From Acanthococcus lagerstroemiae (taxonomy: Eukaryota > Arthropoda > Insecta > Hemiptera > Eriococcidae): a stretch of DNA of 64,000 nucleotides. This document shows positions 52,449 through 64,000 of this stretch, one piece after another; position 1 is the first letter of the stretch, and each line of letters opens with the position of its first letter. Location of the stretch: NCBI GenBank assembly GCA_031841125.1, contig CM063106.1, forward strand, positions 4,030,001 through 4,094,000. Reading direction: 5' to 3'. Both the position numbers and the translations under genes were made by a program. The notes beneath the pieces were generated by a model that was not told where the DNA came from, made no database searches, and saw only the letters and a list, made by a program, of their open reading frames with translations.

Positions 52449-53410
52449 AATTTTTACTCCTTTTTTTAACCCTCCTGAAGATGTCAGTGTTTTCATTTGA
52501 AAGTACACGTGATCACTCATTCATTTTCACCCGCACAGGTGATTTTGCAGCGCACTCTGGTGCAAGCTTAAACCCCAATATCTTAGAGTCATTTCTCCGG
52601 ACTTATACACATAAATTTCCTCGTCTGTGAACGAGCATTCCTTGATAGGGATCATCAATATAGAGGCTGGCACTACGATGGAAAGAAAACTTGGCTACTA
52701 CGAAAGAAAAAGTTGACACCTAGATTATTAGTTTGCTAGACAGTAGGCAATGAGGGAAATGTAACTTTGAAACATCATTAGCAGTGTTACTAGCTACTAG
52801 AATTTGTATAAATTGCCTTCCCTCGAGTAATAGAATTTTCTTCACAGGTGTTCACTACGATAGAATCACGTGATTGTTAAGTATAACTTTTTAAAATAAA
52901 TATTGCTAGAATTTTGCTGAAACATTATTCTGCACATAACCACAAGTATGTACGTATATAGTCACTTAGCATAAAAGAAACCTTTATTGTCTAAAAGTTC
53001 TAGCGTTGCCTGAAAATTGACTAGTATAAAGAACAAAATGTTGGTTACAGATTGTTGAGGCGGCCTCAGACTGTAAGGCAGTGGTGTGAACATCCTGTCA
53101 AATTTTTTTTATTAACTTATCCTGGTCAAATTTATGTTGATAGATTTTTCTTTCTTATTGAATAAGAAGTTGATTTGGACCATTTACAGCGTGAAACAGA
53201 AGGTGGTTATATCCACTACGAAAGAAAATTTAGACTTTTTCTTATTAACCAATGAGCGAACACATGTATGCTATGAAAGTGATAGTTATTGAACCAACAA
53301 AAAAAATGAACATTCTAGGGTTCTTATTTTGGAAATAGCTGCTAATATGCAAGATATGCGCATGTTTGGAAAATCACCCATATTATTCATAGGTATAAAA
53401 GTGATTATTT

Positions 53411-53600
53411 CAGGGCCGTACCGACGGGGAGGGTCTTAGGGGTTCAAACCCCTCCCACTGGCCAAAAAGAAACACGAAAAAATGATGGATTAAGACAGAG
53501 AGGAGGGCGGACCTGTGATTGAGCCCCTCCCCCAGCAGGAAAAAATGTATCTTGATCGCAAGCCCCCTCTCCCCTTACTTAAATCCTGGATACGGCCCTG
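53411..53600. mobile_element. CAGGGCCGTA-ended MITE, copy 1
   Basis: The 190-bp element starts CAGGGCCGTACC and ends GGATACGGCCCTG, inverted repeats of 10-12 bp. The inside (AAGACAGAGAGGAGGGCGGA, then GAGCCCCTCCCCCAGCAGG) matches the copy at 54124-54381. No 8-bp duplication is evident. The ends are hAT-like (CAGGG). Confidence 0.75.
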
Positions 53601-53609
53601 AATAACAGC

Positions 53610-53640
<31 letters not shown>

Positions 53641-53646
53641 TAATAA
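53610..53646. repeat. (TAA)n microsatellite
   Basis: About 11 TAA/AAT units start a few bases after MITE copy 1. Confidence 0.9.
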
Positions 53647-54123
53647 AAAGGTCAACACTTGGTAAATGTGGCCAAATTCTGATTGATTTTGGATTTTGCT
53701 AATAGATGGACATTTTTGAAATCTCAAACCAAAAATTAAAAAAAAATAAAAAATTAGTATACACCTTTAAAATGTTTTCTAATAAATGAGAATCGACTTC
53801 CTTGAGTTGGCCAGTTTGGCACGACGTTTTGAAAGGAACATTTTTCCTACATCTCCCATTGCTATGTCCATCCATCCAAGCGCGGAAAACTCTTGAAAAT
53901 AACTGTTTTTTTTCAGTTTAAATGGACGAAAAACCAAAAACCATTTCATTTATCCTGTTCACCATTTGAAATAATATGGTTTTGTTTGGAAAATTTCAAC
54001 TTATTCCCATTGTCCCCTTAAACAACTCTATTGAGGCCAATTACGAAAATTATTATTTTGAAATTTCTCGTAGGTATGTTATTTAGAATATTTCAAAAAT
54101 GTGCCTAGTTCATCGAAAAAGTA

Positions 54124-54381
54124 CAGGGCCGTAACCCCCCCCCTCCCCCACAGTAAAAAAAAACTCCAACAAAATGGGTTTGAGACAGAGAGGAAGGTGG
54201 ATCTGTTACATTTTTTGTAAAAAGTATGAAAATGAGAATTAAAAAAAATGTTGAGGTTTTTGTCATATACATGCACGCAATTGGATAAATTCGGGGTATT
54301 TGTAGCCCCCCCCCCCCCACCAAGAAAAAATTCATCTTAATCGAAAAACACCCCCTTACTTAATTCCTGGGTACGGCCCTG
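54124..54381. mobile_element. CAGGGCCGTA-ended MITE, copy 2 with internal extra sequence
   Basis: The 258-bp element starts CAGGGCCGTAAC and ends GGGTACGGCCCTG. It shares GAGACAGAGAGGAAGGTGGA and the CCCCCTTACTTAATTCCTGG end with copy 1. It carries about 80 bp of extra AT-rich sequence in the middle and two C-runs. No clear target duplication. Confidence 0.75.
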
Positions 54382-56482
54382 GATTGTTTGCATGTTTGTC
54401 TGAGGTCGACGGGTGAACCGTTAGATCTGAAAGGGGGTTCGTACTTCCTGGATGCCGTTGTAAGAACTTTGAAAAGATTTTAAGCCAAACAAATTTCAGT
54501 ACCCTCATTAGGAAGAGGCCACAAAATTTTGTCCCCTCTGGACCCTCTAATTTTTTCTGCGAGAAATGTTTTACACTGAACTTCTTCACATTACGTTAAA
54601 AGTTGGCGGCTACAACGGTATCCCTCCCGAAATTAGTAGGGGGTTGAAAATCTTAAATTCCTGAAAGAAGCTCAAAATACCTTATGCTATTTTCTATTGT
54701 AAAAGCTTCCGCAGGTTTCAGTAATGTTAAGTACGGGACCTCCTGGCAACCACACGCTACATCACTACCCATCCATCGACAGACGCACCTGCAGAGGAAA
54801 GTCTTATTCTTGAGGGGGGAGGGGGGTTAATGGTCTCTACAGTACAACATATCCCATCATTGTATTGCTGTAATTAATGAACCAAAATACATTCTGAAAT
54901 GCTCCTTTTGGTAGCTTTGACGGAGGAGGGGTCTGGGGGAGAGTATTGTGTATTTCATGTATTAAATTATGAAAGGTACAAATGTCGTTCATTGTCATAG
55001 GTACACGCATTGTTATTAATTAAACTTCCAGTTTGGTGTCCAAGTTTACCCACTCATCCTGAAGAAACATACATATCCCCGCGTTAAGTAGGTACTATAG
55101 GTAGAAATCTACACTTGCGGTTACAACAAAGGACGAAAAGACATTTCAAGACCTAAGTGTAATAGATAGGTACGTTTTTCCTTCTACGCTTTTTTTCTTG
55201 CTGCAACAATAATTAGCAAAATCCATCCACTATGATGTTTGAAAATTCATTAGAAATGAATGACGTTTCCCGAAAATTGCAAACTATTTTGAATGCATTT
55301 TCAAACTGTTTCTGCTATCTTCTTTCTCAAAACCTGGTGTTTCTCGAATCTGCCAGTCGGCAGTCGTGTCTTGATAGGCAGCTGTATGTAGCTTGTTCAG
55401 GAGTCAGCAGTTTAAATCGGCTGCTATGCTCTTCAAAGAAATTGTGAATTGGCACACCCTACGTACAGAATTTACCAAGTTCACTCACACTCCAACATGG
55501 ACACTAAGTATATCATCTAGAAGCTCTTTGGTCGTAATTTACTACGTACCAGCGTATTTGAAACATTAACATACCTATACTTGTATACGGAATTTTTCAT
55601 TTTATTCATTAAAGCCTTCTTTCCTCCGTTCAAGTAATGCAGATTAGAACCGAAAGTTTTGTATAACGTGTACTGCACACATTCGCACACGTTTCACTTT
55701 CGCAAATCTGCGTAATTTTAAACATACCTGCGTAAAATAATACAATTAGCTATTCTGAAGCTTGAAAACCAAATGTGAAAGAAACTGTAGATCAAATAAT
55801 TCATCTAATTAGTAATGACCTAGTAGATACAGAGCTGGATACCAATGTTCCATCTAACACACTTTAGTCAACTCACTTTAGCCTATGGTCTAGATGAGCC
55901 GCGAAGCCGGTCTGCTAGTTCAATGTAACACGATGAGATGATTTTCTCGTCGCGGCATTAATGCGATATTTAGACCCCCCCCCCCCCTACCACCCAAAAT
56001 ATACTTTTGTATGAGAGAATTTTTCCGAACTTTCGGGAAATTTTCGCTTAAGAATCGCTTGTTTTGATAATTTAAAAGCGGATATGCCTCACTTTCGTCA
56101 ATAAATAAAATTTTCGAAATCGAGAATCATAATGACAGTATTTTTGAGGGTCGTTTTTTCCATCGTCCCGCGTAACCTCAGCAAAATGTCTTCTTATCAA
56201 ACAAAAATAAAATATATCTCGATGTATGTACACTTCTGCGTGCAGTGTAACATTTTTTGACTTTCACAGTTGTAATGGTCTCACGAGATCCATCTTCGAG
56301 TACCTACCACGCGTTTAGTACAAATCGTGTTACTTTCTCCTCATTTGTATACACCTTCAACTCATAGTGGAGGATCTCAGTGATATACTGAGTGTAAATA
56401 TCTAGCTTAATCCAGCCCCAGGATATTGTATCAAAAATAGCTACCCTTTGTACCCTTTGTCTTTCACAAAACACTCCCCTCC
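54382..56482. other. Gene-free stretch with C/G homopolymers
   Basis: AT-rich intergenic DNA between MITEs. It contains GGGGGGAGGGGGG near 54815 and a long C-run near 55976-55988. No credible exon was found. Confidence 0.35.
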
Positions 56483-56781
56483 CAGAGACGTAGCAAAGAG
56501 TTTTTTTTGTGGGGGAGGGGGCAAAAATTGTGAAGGTCTCCAACTGACTCAACTCAAAATTCCCAAATATCAAAATTTCTTGTATTTGGCAAAAAAACAA
56601 CTTTTGACTTGTTAGATTTTCCCAACTTTTGATCCATCTACTAAAATTTCCTATCTCCGGTGGAGGCTTCCATGCCCCCCTTATTTTCGTTCATGACTGA
56701 AGTAATAAATTTTCCTTACTGCTGAGTGAAAAATTCCTACAGGATGGTAAGTTGCCCCCTCCCCCTATCGGTACATCCTTG
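56483..56781. mobile_element. CAGGGACGTA-family MITE, copy at 56.5 kb
   Basis: The ends are CAGAGACGTAGC and GGTACATCCTTG. The interior shares CCAACTGACTCAACTCAAAA, CTTTTGACTTGTTAGATTTT and the right-hand GCTGAGTGAAAAATTCCTAC with the copy at 58.5 kb. Non-coding, about 300 bp. Confidence 0.75.
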
Positions 56782-57669
56782 TCCCCTTCCTCCAATTAAA
56801 AGCAAAAATAACGAGCGAAGAAAGCTTTTTTTATGGTGAATTAAAATAGGAACAGAACTGATTACATGAAAAATACTTTCTATTATGCGCATAAACCGAA
56901 ATCTGGGGCAAAACTGAAAATGAAGAATTGCTTATTGCTTAAAAGACGAAAAAGCACTACGAGCGTTCGTTATATTTTTTCTTCGCTTCCAGCCCATCAT
57001 AATAAATTGAACAAAGTGAAATGAGCGTTCTCCCTCGGTTGGAGCAAAATTGATTGCGTTGAAAAAAATTTCTATTACACAAAGAAAAATTTTCTGATAA
57101 AAATTAATAGAATAAGTTTTTAACATTTAGCAATCTTACGTGAACTTCAACAGAAAATTCTGGTGATGATTACTACATTCCGATGATAACAATCAATATA
57201 ATTCCATCAAAATTTAGTAGAGTTACAGTAACGTTTACAGGATCAAGTGAAAATTACCAGCTTTTTGCTTAAAAATCGAAAAAAATGTACTGAGAACATT
57301 CATAAGTCTCGCCTCCCCCCCCCCCTATTAAAAAAGTGAAAAAATAGAAAAAGCCTTTCTTCTTGATAAATAAAAGTTTACAGCGAAATTAATTACACGA
57401 AGAAAACTTTCTGTCACACTTATCGAAAGCGGGGACAAAATTGAAAATAAAAAACTTTTTTTTTTGCTCGAAAAGCAAAAAAATGTATTTTTCCAGAATA
57501 TGCAGGGCGTGTTTATTATAATGTATTTCATCAGCTTGGTCTCCAGAAAGTGATATTTTCAGCTACATTTTGAATGAATCTCTTATTCGACGATATGGAG
57601 AGGAAAATAGCAATTTCCACCCCTCGGGAAGAAAGGGATTACTTTTTTAATGATATAGGGAGACATTAT

Positions 57670-57885
57670 TTATAGCTTTCTATTCGAACCGACCCCGGTT
57701 ACATAGGGGCCATCATAATGAATGTACCCGGTTTCGGGCATGGCCATCGTCCTCTTCCACCATCCTCTACCTTTTTCCATCCTACCCCATAATATTCCAA
57801 ATTCTCTCGCCGACTCGTTCCTCCACCTTTTCGGCGGTCTACCGCTTCTTCTTTTCCATTCCATTGGCGTCCATTCTTCAGCTGC
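57670..57885 (-). pseudogene. Non-LTR retrotransposon fragment, RTE/endonuclease-RT C-terminus (tentative)
   Basis: A minus-strand frame reads KRRSGRPPKRWRNE followed, after a probable frame slip, by a tryptophan-spaced stretch (ILWGRMEKGRGWWKR, then GYIHYDG). The pattern G-R-P-x-x-R-W-x-(D/N)-(D/E), a tryptophan about 15-20 residues later, then a short acidic or aromatic end, is the usual C-terminus of RTE-like endonuclease-reverse transcriptases of insects. Only about 70 residues remain, with no RT domain nearby, so this is a 5'-truncated remnant. Other non-LTR clades share the motif, so the clade is uncertain. Confidence 0.5.
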
Positions 57886-58453
57886 CTTCCCCTGTTTAGA
57901 TTCCTAATTAATTTATTGAAAATGCTTACCCCAAAAACGGTTGCATGTAAGTATCCCAAGCATAGTGCCTCTTTTCCAAAAAGGCTTTTCTAAATTCCTG
58001 GGCCTTCTCCCGACACATGGTTAACTTATCTAGACTTGTCAGGGAAGAGGGCTCAGGGAGGCCCAGAGAGCATGTTTGGAGGGTAAGAACAGTCAGCAAA
58101 TGTCCACCCGCAGCCCTGCCTAATGAGTCGCTGCAAGAGAGTCGTTCCAGTAAATTGCCTGATCTATTTCCTGATTATCTGACCTGTTTTAGGGCCTTCG
58201 ACAGAACTGTGCGATTCTTTTATTTTTGCATACCAGGGGACAAATGACCAAGTAAAAGATGATCTGATTTTTTGTTTGGATCGCTGACATTAATTTTTTA
58301 GGGCTCTTTTTCAGAATCGTGTAATCTGTTTCTGCACATAAAGGACCCCAGAAGATCTTTCGACTTTTCATCTTTCAACTCATTTGTAGTAGTGGGCCCT
58401 TCATAATGCTTGCTGACTGATTCTGTACCTTAAATTCACCACTGTATAGTAAC

Positions 58454-58769
58454 CAGGGACGTACCAAAGAATTTTTCGGGGGGGGGGGTGTAAAATTGTG
58501 AAAGTCTAAACTGAGACTCAACTCAAAATTCCCAAGTATCAAAGCATTAAAAAAAAAAAAACTTTTGACCTGTTGAATTTTTCCAACTGACTCAACTCAA
58601 AATTCCCAAGTATCAAAGAAAGAAAGAAAGAAAAAAAAGAAAAAAACTTTTTCACCTGTTGGATTTTTTCAACTCGCCTGATTGAAATGGTAAATTTTCC
58701 CAACTGCTGAGTGAAAAATTCCTACAGGGAGGTAAGTTTCCCCCTGCCCCCAGTATCGGTACGTCCCTG
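58454..58769. mobile_element. CAGGGACGTA-family MITE, best-preserved copy
   Basis: The 316-bp element has a perfect 12-bp inverted repeat, CAGGGACGTACC / GGTACGTCCCTG. The interior holds a local duplication: CAACTCAAAATTCCCAAGTA occurs twice, each followed by an A-rich tract and then TTTT(G/C)ACCTGTTG. An AAAG microsatellite sits inside. No 8-bp duplication is clear. Confidence 0.85.
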
Positions 58770-60180
58770 ATAATTATATAATTTTTCTCTCTTGTTCTTT
58801 ATTAGCTACCAGGTTCAGCTCCTATAATTTACGAGTAATTTTATTCGTTATTACATCATCATGTACTGTAAACGCGAAATCAAGTTTTCTTTTTGGTTTA
58901 TTGTTCTCGTTGTACCCCCCCCCCCCCTCCAGTCAAGAGGTGAATGCTGGTCTATCCGCAGTTTTTATTTTCATACAAGCACTTAAGCACTTCTAAATTT
59001 CCATGTACTTACTACTTATATGTACTACTTGCCCCGGGTTCACGTACCTCTACATATCGTTAACTATGCTGGAAAGACAAACCCGCATATTTTAATTCCG
59101 AGCTAATGGCGCGTGAATTGTAATAACGACGGTGCTAAAATTTTGGGAAACATTGTACGGTAGAGAATGAACTCGAACTGAGCTACTGTTGACGAATACA
59201 GATACTCCGATTGATAAAAGATAATAGGGAAATATGTGTGAATACAATCGTGGGCGACGTCACAGTTTATTAGCTGGCATTTACTACAACAATAAACATG
59301 TCACCATTCAACGGTCGACATATCGGAAGTATTGGTTTGTTTTAATTCAATCCCTTCCTATTGTAGACAATTCAACGTTGAATGACGTGTAATCTTCGCT
59401 CGTCAATTACGGAAATTACCAGCGAAAAGTGAAATACGAACCGAAAGGATTAACGACTCGTGGCATTGACGGTTTGTCACCAGTGCTCAGTTTCGGATTC
59501 ACAAACGTCGGAGGTCGTCACCAAAACCAAAAATACGCGACTGTCGTCGCATCGTCGGGGCGAAATCGGGGTAGGCTGATTTCAGAAATTACATCATATA
59601 TGGTCCCTTAATTGCCAGCTTCCGACACGTCACCGGCATCGGCTGAAAGTCCACCTACACGGTTAAACTTGATCGATGTACAACCTTCTTATCGTTATTC
59701 ACGAAGCGACGATCGCACGTGTTTTTTTCTCATTTTTACTCTAGACTCGAACACGTATTAAATTGAACGTAATTACTTTATAATTACAATTAGACTTTAC
59801 GACTCCAATTTAGTTAATCTTTAACCCGACGTTTCCTTTCTAAAGGCTATAACGCTTTATAGAATTTACCGTGAAGAAAAAAGTACTCCAGTTACATTTT
59901 ATTCTACGCTATCGGCCGGCGCTTACGGTCGATTTTTAGCTTTTCAACCCGGACCTCGGAAGTTGCAACGTACACTTTGTCAAAGTAATTGAATGCCCCC
60001 GTGCATTCTACAAATACCTAATTGCAGTTCACCAGTTCTCCTTCCGTACTCGTACTTCCATAGCTATTCTGGTGGACCGGTCTCTGTGCTGGAAATCATC
60101 GAGGAGTGTCGCATCGTTAATTATTGCGCCTAACAATCGTATACTGTGAATACTGTGAAATAAGACATCCATTCGTAGAG
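58770..60180. other. Gene-free stretch before the R1 fragment
   Basis: It holds a C-run near 58915-58927 and a moderately GC-rich patch at 59400-59640 with a 60-codon frame that I do not recognise. Confidence 0.35.
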
Positions 60181-60319
60181 CATATGGCGATGCACGCATG
60201 CCAGATTGACTCCCTAACCGCCTTACTCTTAGCGAGTATCGCCTCAATGACCTCAGGGAGTGAAATATAGTGTGTTTACCACCGATTGAACTCAAGGTCG
60301 GCGAAATAGCGGAGGCATT

Positions 60320-60945
60320 CGGTGCGAAGACGAAACGGGTGGCACTTCGAGTCAAGCTGGACATCCAGCAGTCCACGCTTCGTAAGTGGAAGGACGCACT
60401 CGCCCAGTCAACCACGGATGAGTAGACCCGAGTACTCTAATACGCGACCTCGATGTATGGCAGGCAGGTCCCATGGGGAACTGAAGTTCTACCTGACCCA
60501 AGTACTGAGCGGCCACGGGTGCTTCGGCACGTACTTACATCGGATGGCGATACCACCGAGTCCCGTGTGTGCATACTGTAATCGACAACCCCTGGCACAC
60601 CCTGTTGGAGTGTGAGGCCTGGGAGCAGAAAAGGCGCGGGACGGTAACAGCGATCGATCCCCGCAACAATAGCGACAGAGACGACAAAGAGGACAGCATT
60701 GGAGCCCCTCCCCCGTTTCTCTAATGAATTCAGTCCATAGATTGGGATCAGTTACTTTATGTATAATCGATGATACGGAGGACCAATTTGCTTCGACGAT
60801 GGTAGTCTGTGCCATGATCGACCGTCTCGCGCTGGAAACCTTGGTTCCAGAAATGTTGAAGAACGAAAGCGGATGGAACAGGGTGTTCGCCTTTGTCTTG
60901 ACCATCATGAAAAAGAAGATACAGACCTCCAGCGTTGGATAGGCC
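60320..60945 (+). pseudogene. R1-clade non-LTR retrotransposon fragment (C-terminal end of ORF2)
   Basis: Reading the + strand across at least two frame changes recovers the segment that follows the reverse transcriptase in R1-type elements. In order it shows TLRKWKDAL, WTRVLIRDLDVWQ, HGELKFYLTQVLSGHGCF with GTYLHRM, then the zinc-finger-like CAYCN and TLLECEAWEQKRR, and finally LVPEMLKNESGWNRVFAF. The order and spacing (a CxxC followed by H...C) are as in R1 ORF2. Stops at 60422 and 60615 and frame shifts show it is dead. Only the 3' coding tail is present, as expected of 5'-truncated insertions. The TGA-ended frame stops at 60942. Ends and target site were not identified. Confidence 0.82.
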
Positions 60946-61249
60946 CACCGGTTTACCGGCAATTTACCGGTGCGCATTTTCGCTTTGGCGCCTTTTGTGC
61001 CGGGATTACATAGTTATACAGAAAATTGCAGAGAAAATTAATTACTTATGTCAAAAAAGTTTACTGACAGCAATGGTATCGTACACGTACAAAAAGAAAA
61101 AAGTATGGTAAAACTCTCCCAGGTCAGCGTACCAGCAGTTATTCTTACCCTCACTTGTATATTACATACTCGATACTTGCTCGAGACTCACACGAGTTAT
61201 TAGGTGTTGTTGGCCACTAAAAATGATAAATCCATTCAACTCTGTGCTA

Positions 61250-63951
61250 TGTCGAACCCCATGATATTGACCCTCCTAATATCGACCCTCCTGATATCGA
61301 AGAAATCGAAGGAACTTCAAATATATCTGAAAGTTGTGGCGGTAAATTTTGTTTTTTAGTTTCATAATCTTTAGTAGAGTCGTTCGCAATGACATCACAA
61401 TACTAACATTCTGCATAAAAAATTCTGAAATAGGTATAGATGACAATGATTCAGAAACCCAAGGAACGAAAAGCACAAGTACAATGGAGAAGGGGGAAGA
61501 ATCAGAAAGTAGTTTAGATGTGTACTTCACTCGGCCAAAAATTGATTTTCGAGATCAATTTTTCAAATTTCATCCACGGCAACCAATGGTACCTAAGTAT
61601 TTTAATCCCCTTACAGTTTATTCGAGAAAAAATGAAAATCAGCGTATGTGGGTGACCTTTCGAGAAGATACAGCGAATCCAGCAATTTTATGCAGTCTAT
61701 GGCTAGCCTATGCAAAAACTAGTGATGAATCTAAATTCATCCGTGGAGGATTCAATGATTGGTCTCGCCTGTACCAACGTCTAAATGAACATGAAGAGTC
61801 AAAATCTCATCAAAGCTGTGTTGACGCCCATATTCTGAAAAAGAGAGGTTCCTCAGTCGATCACCTGGTTAAATACGGTCTCAGTGCGATTCATAAGAAA
61901 GAAGTTAAAGAGCGGCGTGACATTCTAGAAAGTTGTGGATGTTATTAAATTAATAGGCCGGAGAGGCTTGAGTTATAGAGGAGCCCACGAGGCAGCATAC
62001 ACATTGGCTGATGCGAGTAAAGACCATGGAAATTTCTTAGAAATAATCTTTCTACTGAGTAAATATGATCCCATGTTGAATATTCACTTACAAAAAAGTA
62101 TCGAAAAAAGTTAATTTCTCACAATAGGGATTCGAAGCAAGGTGGCGGAATAATTACTTTCTTATCAAAAACTACAATTAATTATGTGATTGAAGCTATT
62201 GGTACACTTATTTAAAAAAAAAAAACTGTATCCGAATTAAAAGCTGCTGGCATGTACTCCATTCAGTTAGATACTACCCAAGACATTACAGTAACTGATC
62301 AATGTTCAATAATTGTGCGTTTTGTGAATGCGAAAAATCTGATTGTTCAAGAAAGATTAATCAGATTTTTTAAGTGCACTGCCACCAGGGGAATTGACTT
62401 TGCAGATTTGATTATTAGTCTTTTGAAAAAGCTGAATATTGACTCAAGTAAATGCGTTGGAAATTCTACGGATGGTGCTGCGAATATGCAAGGTGCTTAC
62501 ATGGCTTTTCTAGAAAGTTATCAGAAAAACTAGCTCGTGAACTAATTCATATTTGGTGCTATGCGCATGTCCTTAATTTGGTTATTTGTGATATAACAAA
62601 TAATGTTCTGGCAGCTATTTCTTTATTTGGATTACTGCAAGAATGTGCCACATTCTTCAGAGATTCTCACAAACGCATGGACAGATGGGTGGAGAGAAAT
62701 AAAAATAAACGATTAACTTCTCATAGGAGAAACACGATGGTGGTCAAAAGATAGAGCACTAACCAAGATCTTCGGAAATTTTAACAAATGAAGTGATTCT
62801 CTCTTCATCGATTTAATTGACACATTTCAGGATATTATTGACGATGAAAGCTCAAAGGGTGATGCTCGCGTGAAAGCTCAGAATTTAGTACGACGTTTGT
62901 GTTCATATGATACAATATTGACTGCCCAAACTTTTCTTCGAATATTTGAACGAACGACTCCACTATCAAATTATTTACAAACTTCGGGCATCGACTTGCT
63001 TAAAGCTCATTCTGTGGTACAAAGTACTTTACAGGACCTGAAAAGTTATGCCAGAGATTTTGAAACGGTAAAAGGAGCTGCAAAAAATTTTGCGAACCGG
63101 GTCAATAAGAAGTGGTTACCATACTTCATTTGGCATCTACAAGTGGGAGTGAAACGGATGAGATTACAATAGGTGATATTGACAATATGCCTGAAGAGTC
63201 ATTATTGATACACACGAGTTTACCAGTAACACGGGATAGAAAGAGAAAGAAGCATTTTTCGTACGAATGTCAGGATGAAAATGTGTAATCTGATTCGCTG
63301 AAGCAGTTCGAAATAAATACATATAGTGTAATTTTGGATCGCGCCGTGAGCAGCATGACGTCTCGATTCGAAGTACATGGGGCTTTGTGTGCTGATTTTT
63401 CGTATCTTAACCCTACGAGCTTTCCTTTGGCAGAAAATTTACCCGAAGCATCCCTCAACAAAATTTTTGAAATAATAAAGCCGTTTCTACCTCCAGACTT
63501 CACCTCAAGCAGTCTACAGTCAGAGTTGCGAGATTTTGCATCAAGTGGAAAAATCTGACAAAAGAGCCTGCATCATTTTATCAAGTTTTGTCCACTTCTG
63601 ATGCCAGCACCTCGACCTCTCTCAAAAGAAGAACATGAAGAATCGCATTGCGCATTATGTGTATTCAGATTATTAAAAAAGTATAATCTTTACGGAGGAG
63701 CCTATTTTGGATTACACATGGCGTACAAACTACTATTAACACTTTCAGTTACACAAGTGGCTTGTGAAAAATGTTTTTCTAAGTTAAAATTGATTAAAAC
63801 CACTCTCAGAAATAGGCTGGGGCAAGATTTTCTCGAATCGTTCATTCTGATGAACGTTAAGAAAGATCTTCTCTCAGCCTTGGACCCAAATTGTATCATT
63901 GATGAGGTTGCCAATAGGAGCGAATACTTGAAAAATTTACTTTTATATTAA
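61250..63951 (+). pseudogene. Degraded hAT transposase (ZMYM1-like, TTF zinc finger / DUF4371 / C-terminal dimerisation)
   Basis: Six + strand open segments carry the hAT order. The TTF-type N-terminal region (about 61510-61945) has RMWVTFREDTANPAILCSLW and a C/H pattern ending SHQSCVDAH. A shifted segment at 61930-62112 reads IGRRGLSYRGAHE and NFLEIIFLLSKYDP. The core at 62228-62533 has the catalytic-region LDTTQD and STDGAANMQG. The block at 62500-62750 reads WCYAHVLNLVI. The C-terminal dimerisation block at 63601-63951 reads SVTQVACEKCFSKLKLIKTT and ends at TAA. Frame changes and stops near 61930, 62112, 62530, 62750, 63170, 63287 and 63556 break it, so it should encode no active transposase. 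Sequence shows a complete but decayed coding region of about 2.7 kb. Terminal inverted repeats were not seen and the right end may lie past the window edge. Confidence 0.88.
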
Positions 63952-64000
63952 TAAAGTTGGTACTATGGTACCTCGTAGATGTATAATTCCTTTTTTTTTC

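Noticed and set aside
53441..53456. GGGGTTCAAACCCC resembling a tRNA B box
   Set aside because: It lies inside a MITE, with no A box or cloverleaf around it.

Overview
The window is eukaryotic, AT-rich nuclear DNA, and almost certainly from an insect. Its genes are small exons with GT..AG introns, and all five that I can name or classify have insect homologues. Two are insect-typical: a Glut4EF (SLC2A4RG/ZNF395/ZNF704-type) zinc finger gene and follicle cell protein 3C (Fcp3C). The transposon content (hAT, pogo/Tigger, R1 and RTE-like) also fits an insect. I cannot fix the order from sequence alone. I saw no prokaryotic operon, CRISPR array, rRNA or tRNA gene.

Layout. From 1 to about 20.2 kb I see no confident coding exon. 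The stretch holds a 282-bp inverted-repeat element near 6.65 kb, a degenerate GACTC-rich repeat at 9.2-10.1 kb, a GC-rich block with a TATA box and a donor-like site at 14.7-15.7 kb, a MITE at 17.4 kb and a pogo/Tigger end at 18.3 kb. From 20.24 to 27.81 kb lie four exons forming the 3' coding part of Glut4EF (+ strand). A long AT-rich stretch follows to 39.2 kb, interrupted by two clear hAT-type MITEs.

The gene-dense core is 39.8-50.7 kb. Three + strand genes sit close together: ARMC7 (four exons), HTD2 (mitochondrial MaoC-fold dehydratase, two exons, starting about 106 bp after the ARMC7 stop) and Fcp3C (four exons, secreted). A convergent minus-strand gene, with three exons and a 4.7-kb first intron, encodes a lipocalin-like protein with a signal peptide and a C-terminal hydrophobic tail of GPI-anchor type.

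From 50.7 kb to the end the window is dominated by mobile DNA. It holds a MITE packed with GGGTAAC motifs, two CAGGGCCGTA-ended MITEs, two copies of a CAGGGACGTA-ended MITE (a third is at 5.9 kb), an RTE-like fragment, an R1-type non-LTR fragment and, at the right edge, a frameshifted hAT (ZMYM1-like) transposase.

The exon models were built by hand. In each one the splice-site phases agree and the joined frame is open. No new defence or mobile system of prokaryotic type is present. The most interesting items are the ARMC7-HTD2 pair, the GACTC-rich degenerate repeat found at four places, the 163-bp foldback at 21.7 kb and the GGGTAAC MITE.
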